Shown piece after piece: positions 61,045-64,000 of a stretch of 64,000 nucleotides of DNA. The notes under the pieces were generated by a model. It was not told where the DNA came from. It saw only the letters and a program-made list of their open reading frames with translations, and made no database searches. Both the position numbers and the translations under genes were made by a program. The stretch's first letter is position 1, and each line of letters opens with the position of its first letter. Where the stretch lies: assembly GCF_036785885.1 (NCBI RefSeq), contig NC_092329.1:6634001-6698000 (forward strand), in the 5' to 3' direction. This stretch comes from Coffea arabica (lineage: Eukaryota; Streptophyta; Magnoliopsida; Gentianales; Rubiaceae).

Positions 61045-62724
61045 TTGCATCATTTATTCAGTTTGTTATGGTAAAAAGCTTGCACAATTTGGACCGTGCG
61101 ACAACCTTGTAAAGGCTGCCTAGATGATTTCTAAGACAATTTATTTGAGCTCAATTGAAGCTGCCAGCTCTTATGCAGTGATTTTGTTTATTCCTTTTCC
61201 CATCTCTTAGACTAATTCCCTTCTGCATAGATTTTCAGTTCAAGTTCACTAACCTACCTTTAAAGTTGTATGTTTATCCCTGAAGCATGTGTTGTGCAGT
61301 ATTAGTTGTTCCATCATTCATAACTTGCTCGTACTCTGGCAGGTTGACAGTTCTATATTGCAGTTTGGTATTTGTAGGACCTTTCCTTGCAGAGGCAGGA
61401 ACTGTAACTAGAAAGTCTGATGATATTTACATTAGATGTAATTGTGGTGTTTGCCTTTTAATCGCAAATATATTTTTTCATTTTTTTCCTCCTATGTTTA
61501 CTTTTATGCTAATATTTCTTCTTGTCATATGCACGTCTTTTGTAGTATATTACAGGACCTTCCTCGATCCTGTTTTGTAGAGCTCTATAAGCCCCTAAGT
61601 AAGTTCTCTTTCAAAGACTAAAATGTGCACCACTGAGCTTATAGTATATCCCTGACAACAAGCCTCTCATTGGCACAGCTGAGTCACTTTCTTGCAGGCT
61701 TTGCTGAAATGTTCTGAAGTGGATCATTGTCCAAGCTTTTCGAAAATTATTGAGCCCCTACTTTCTTTTATTTTCATGTGTACAAGATTTTCTTCTTTAG
61801 GAAAACTGCACGTAAAAACAAATCACCTGAATCTTTTGTGTGTGCATGGGGGGAACTGGAGGGAGGGGATAATGGCGGTAGGGAGCAGCAGCCCACAGCT
61901 TCAAGTTTTATTTATCAGTAGCCAATGGTTATGGCCAAATTCTTTTATTATTTGATACAAGTCGAAGTTTTTCATTTTTCCTGTCAAAGTTAGGTTATTG
62001 GTTATACTTTCGACAGTAAATTTCAGAAAACTCTGAAATCTTTGAACTGATCTCTATTCAAATTTGATTTTCAGTTTTTCCATATATCATATACATCTGC
62101 ACCTGTCAGTGTAAAATTTCTATACACTGCACAAAATATTAATCGTATCTTTAATATCATTTAATGTCATCATAACATGGTTAAGCAATCAATTCCCTTT
62201 GTGTCTTTTTTTTTTTTTCCCAATTGCAAGAAAGAGGGCATTGGCAGTAGTAACTAAGCAGAGGGTAAGATTCAACAACACAGAAAAAAAAAATTAAAGA
62301 GGAACTAATAACGCTTCTTGTCACGAACAATTTTTGGAATAAATTGGGAAACAATCTCTCTTTCGATGAAAACTTTTAACACATAGAAAGGAAAGAAAAC
62401 TAGTTCAATATCCTGATTACGTAGAGAAAAATCCTGCTGCAGGCAAGTTCTAGACTTTCACAAACTATCATTAATCCTCACAACTTTCACAGCAATTTCC
62501 TGTTAGAGTTTTTGTGCTTTTCTATATACCTATTAGAACTAAATCAATATTACAGCACTAATAACCGTCGCTAATGAACTTTGGAAACAACGGGGATTTG
62601 AAACAATTTGAAAGGGGACAACCTAATGAACAGAAAAATATACCGTCAAGCAATGATTCCACTTTGAACCTCTAAAGTTTTAACTAATTCCACAAATACT
62701 GCAGGCGCTTAACTCTCATTTAAA
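61045..62724. other. 3' flank of the hydroxylase gene and intergenic DNA
   Basis: The first few hundred bases should be 3' UTR. A TCATATACATCTGCACCTGT-like stretch near 62085 may be a worn relative of the MITE at 56644. No further gene is supported. Confidence 0.45.
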
Positions 62725-63419
62725 TAGGGATGGCAGCGGGGCGGGGTTGGGGTCCTACAAACTCCCCCCGCCCCGCGTAATAAAAATTTGTTGTATAATT
62801 TTAGTATGGTTAAATTTTAGCAAATAATCAAGTACTAAAATATCAATACATCATCAAATTATTATTCATTGTAATTTTACAATTGAAACTTATAAAAACA
62901 ATCAAATAAAAATTATTTGAATACAATCCAACATGATGAAATAAATATAACTAAAGTAGTCAAGTTTTCACTTTTGGCACAAGTACAATCACTAATTCAT
63001 TATTGTGCTTGTGCTTTTTTTAAGAAAAAAATGTTATTGTATTAAGTGTAATTAGGGATTTAGTATAAATATATTAGTAAATTTAGTATAACCAATTAAT
63101 AATTTGTATTAGTACACATATATAATTATTAGTATAATTAATAATATCAATTATATTATATATACTAATAAACATTATATAATGCATATAACTAATAATA
63201 TCATTATCATAAGTTTGTAACTAATTAAATTATATATTATATACATATATTTATTTTATATATTTATTTTTTTAAAGCGGGTGGCGGGGCGGGGGATGGG
63301 GCGGGGTACACTCCCCCGCCCCCCGCCCCGTTTCTAAGCGGGGGGAATTTTTTTTCCCCCCGCCCCAACCCCCTCCCCATTAGCCCCCCGCGGGGCGGGT
63401 GCCCGCATTGCCATCCCTA
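62725..63419. mobile_element. hAT-like non-autonomous element, 695 bp, with GC-extreme arms
   Basis: The left end TAGGGATGGCAGCGGG and right end CCCGCATTGCCATCCCTA are imperfect inverted repeats of the TAGGGRTGGCAA type. A perfect 8-bp target duplication CATTTAAA (62717-62724 and 63420-63427) surrounds it. The arms are almost pure GGGGCGGGG/CCCCGCCCC and the core is almost pure AT. Confidence 0.85.
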
Positions 63420-63427
63420 CATTTAAA

Positions 63428-63971
63428 CATTCGACAAGAGATTATTTTAAAAAAATTATTTGAAATAATATATTGTAGCATTCTTTGTGATACGATACAA
63501 TGTAAGTTGAATAAATTTTTTTTTTTGATTGCAAATGATGCTAACCAAATGAATTCTGTGCGAAATAATAAAAATGAGTGTTTGATGTATGTATAACAAA
63601 ATAGTTGGCAACTGTATTGAAAATCATAAGTAATATTTTAGAGTAATAAATATTATATATTGTGAGATAAAAAAATAATTTAAAAAGCGTAATTTATAAT
63701 ACAATTAAAATTCAAAAATTAAAGGTGACAATTGTTTGAATTTTGAAAACATTGAAAGGGGCATGCAGTAATTAGCCCTAAAATGGAAGCGTAAAGTTGT
63801 GAAGGCGTACAGGAAAGCATCTAGAGCTTTCCAGCTTCCACTGCTTTTCCTTCAATATTTACCCTTTTGCGTCTTCGCAATTATAAGTTCCCTCAACTCT
63901 TCATTACCCATCATCCTCATAACCTAGTTTAACGGTACAACTTCTCCTACCACAGATCAACAATAGCAAAG
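63428..63971. other. probable promoter and 5' UTR region of a gene beyond the window
   Basis: AT-rich DNA changes near 63780 to a more balanced, CT-rich stretch (CTTCCACTGCTTTTCCTTCA and on), as is common before plant start codons. AATTATAAGT near 63880 is a weak TATA candidate. Confidence 0.3.
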
Positions 63972-64000
63972 ATGAGGTACAATTATCTTCTCCTTTTGTC
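63972..64000 (+). CDS. possible start of a gene cut by the window edge
   Basis: An ATG in AAAGATGAGG context opens a frame, MRYNYLLLL, to the end of the window. The run of leucines would suit a signal peptide. Nine codons are too few to name a product. Confidence 0.3.

Noticed and set aside
1-64000. CRISPR arrays, operons, bacterial-type systems, rRNA genes
   Set aside because: Nothing of the kind is present; the window is plant nuclear DNA with spliced genes, and no regularly spaced repeat-spacer array was seen.

Overview
The window is nuclear DNA of a flowering plant, most probably a eudicot and plausibly an asterid. The evidence is GT-AG introns, an AT-rich intergenic background packed with small transposons, and products found only in plants: an R1-type NLR, a membrane-tethered NAC factor, a plastid ABC1K kinase and a sphingoid-base hydroxylase. 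The asterid placement is an inference from the R1-like NLR.

Layout. (1) 1.3-15.0 kb: three tandem minus-strand copies of a Gfo/Idh/MocA oxidoreductase gene (At4g09670 type). Each has two exons, and the second is exactly 621 nt in every copy. Copies 1 and 2 are separated by a solo LTR (5-bp target duplication), a tailed SINE and small MITEs. (2) 15.2-19.5 kb: repeat-rich DNA, then an R1-type NLR pseudogene. It has lost everything before the middle of its NB-ARC domain and begins exactly where the last of three related MITEs ends. (3) 21.6-24.4 kb: a Mutator-like MITE, a decayed small heat-shock protein gene and a MITE with an internal 54-bp duplication. (4) 25.0-36.0 kb: an intact 21-exon ABC1-like kinase gene (719 aa, ABC1K5 type) on the plus strand. 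(5) 36.3-42.7 kb: MITEs and LINE/SINE pieces, then a membrane-anchored NAC gene on the minus strand with a possible in-frame cassette exon. (6) 43.4-48.2 kb: two hAT-like elements with 8-bp target duplications, one holding a nested MITE, and a Mutator-like MITE with a 9-bp duplication. (7) About 48.6-55.5 kb: a block of degenerate minisatellites and orphan exon-like pieces that ends in a textbook Helitron 3' terminus; I read it as one non-autonomous Helitron that captured parts of an unidentified gene. (8) 55.7-56.8 kb: a tailed SINE with a 17-bp duplication and another MITE. (9) 57.4-61.0 kb: an intact two-exon sphingoid-base C4-hydroxylase gene. (10) 62.7-63.4 kb: a third hAT-like element, then a probable gene start cut off by the window edge.

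The host genes do not form a pathway. They act separately in the cytosol (oxidoreductases), plastid (ABC1K), ER membrane (hydroxylase) and ER/nucleus (NAC). The most informative material is the mobile-element record: many insertions can be delimited to the base by their target-site duplications. All coordinates and splice sites were read by eye; no similarity search was run.
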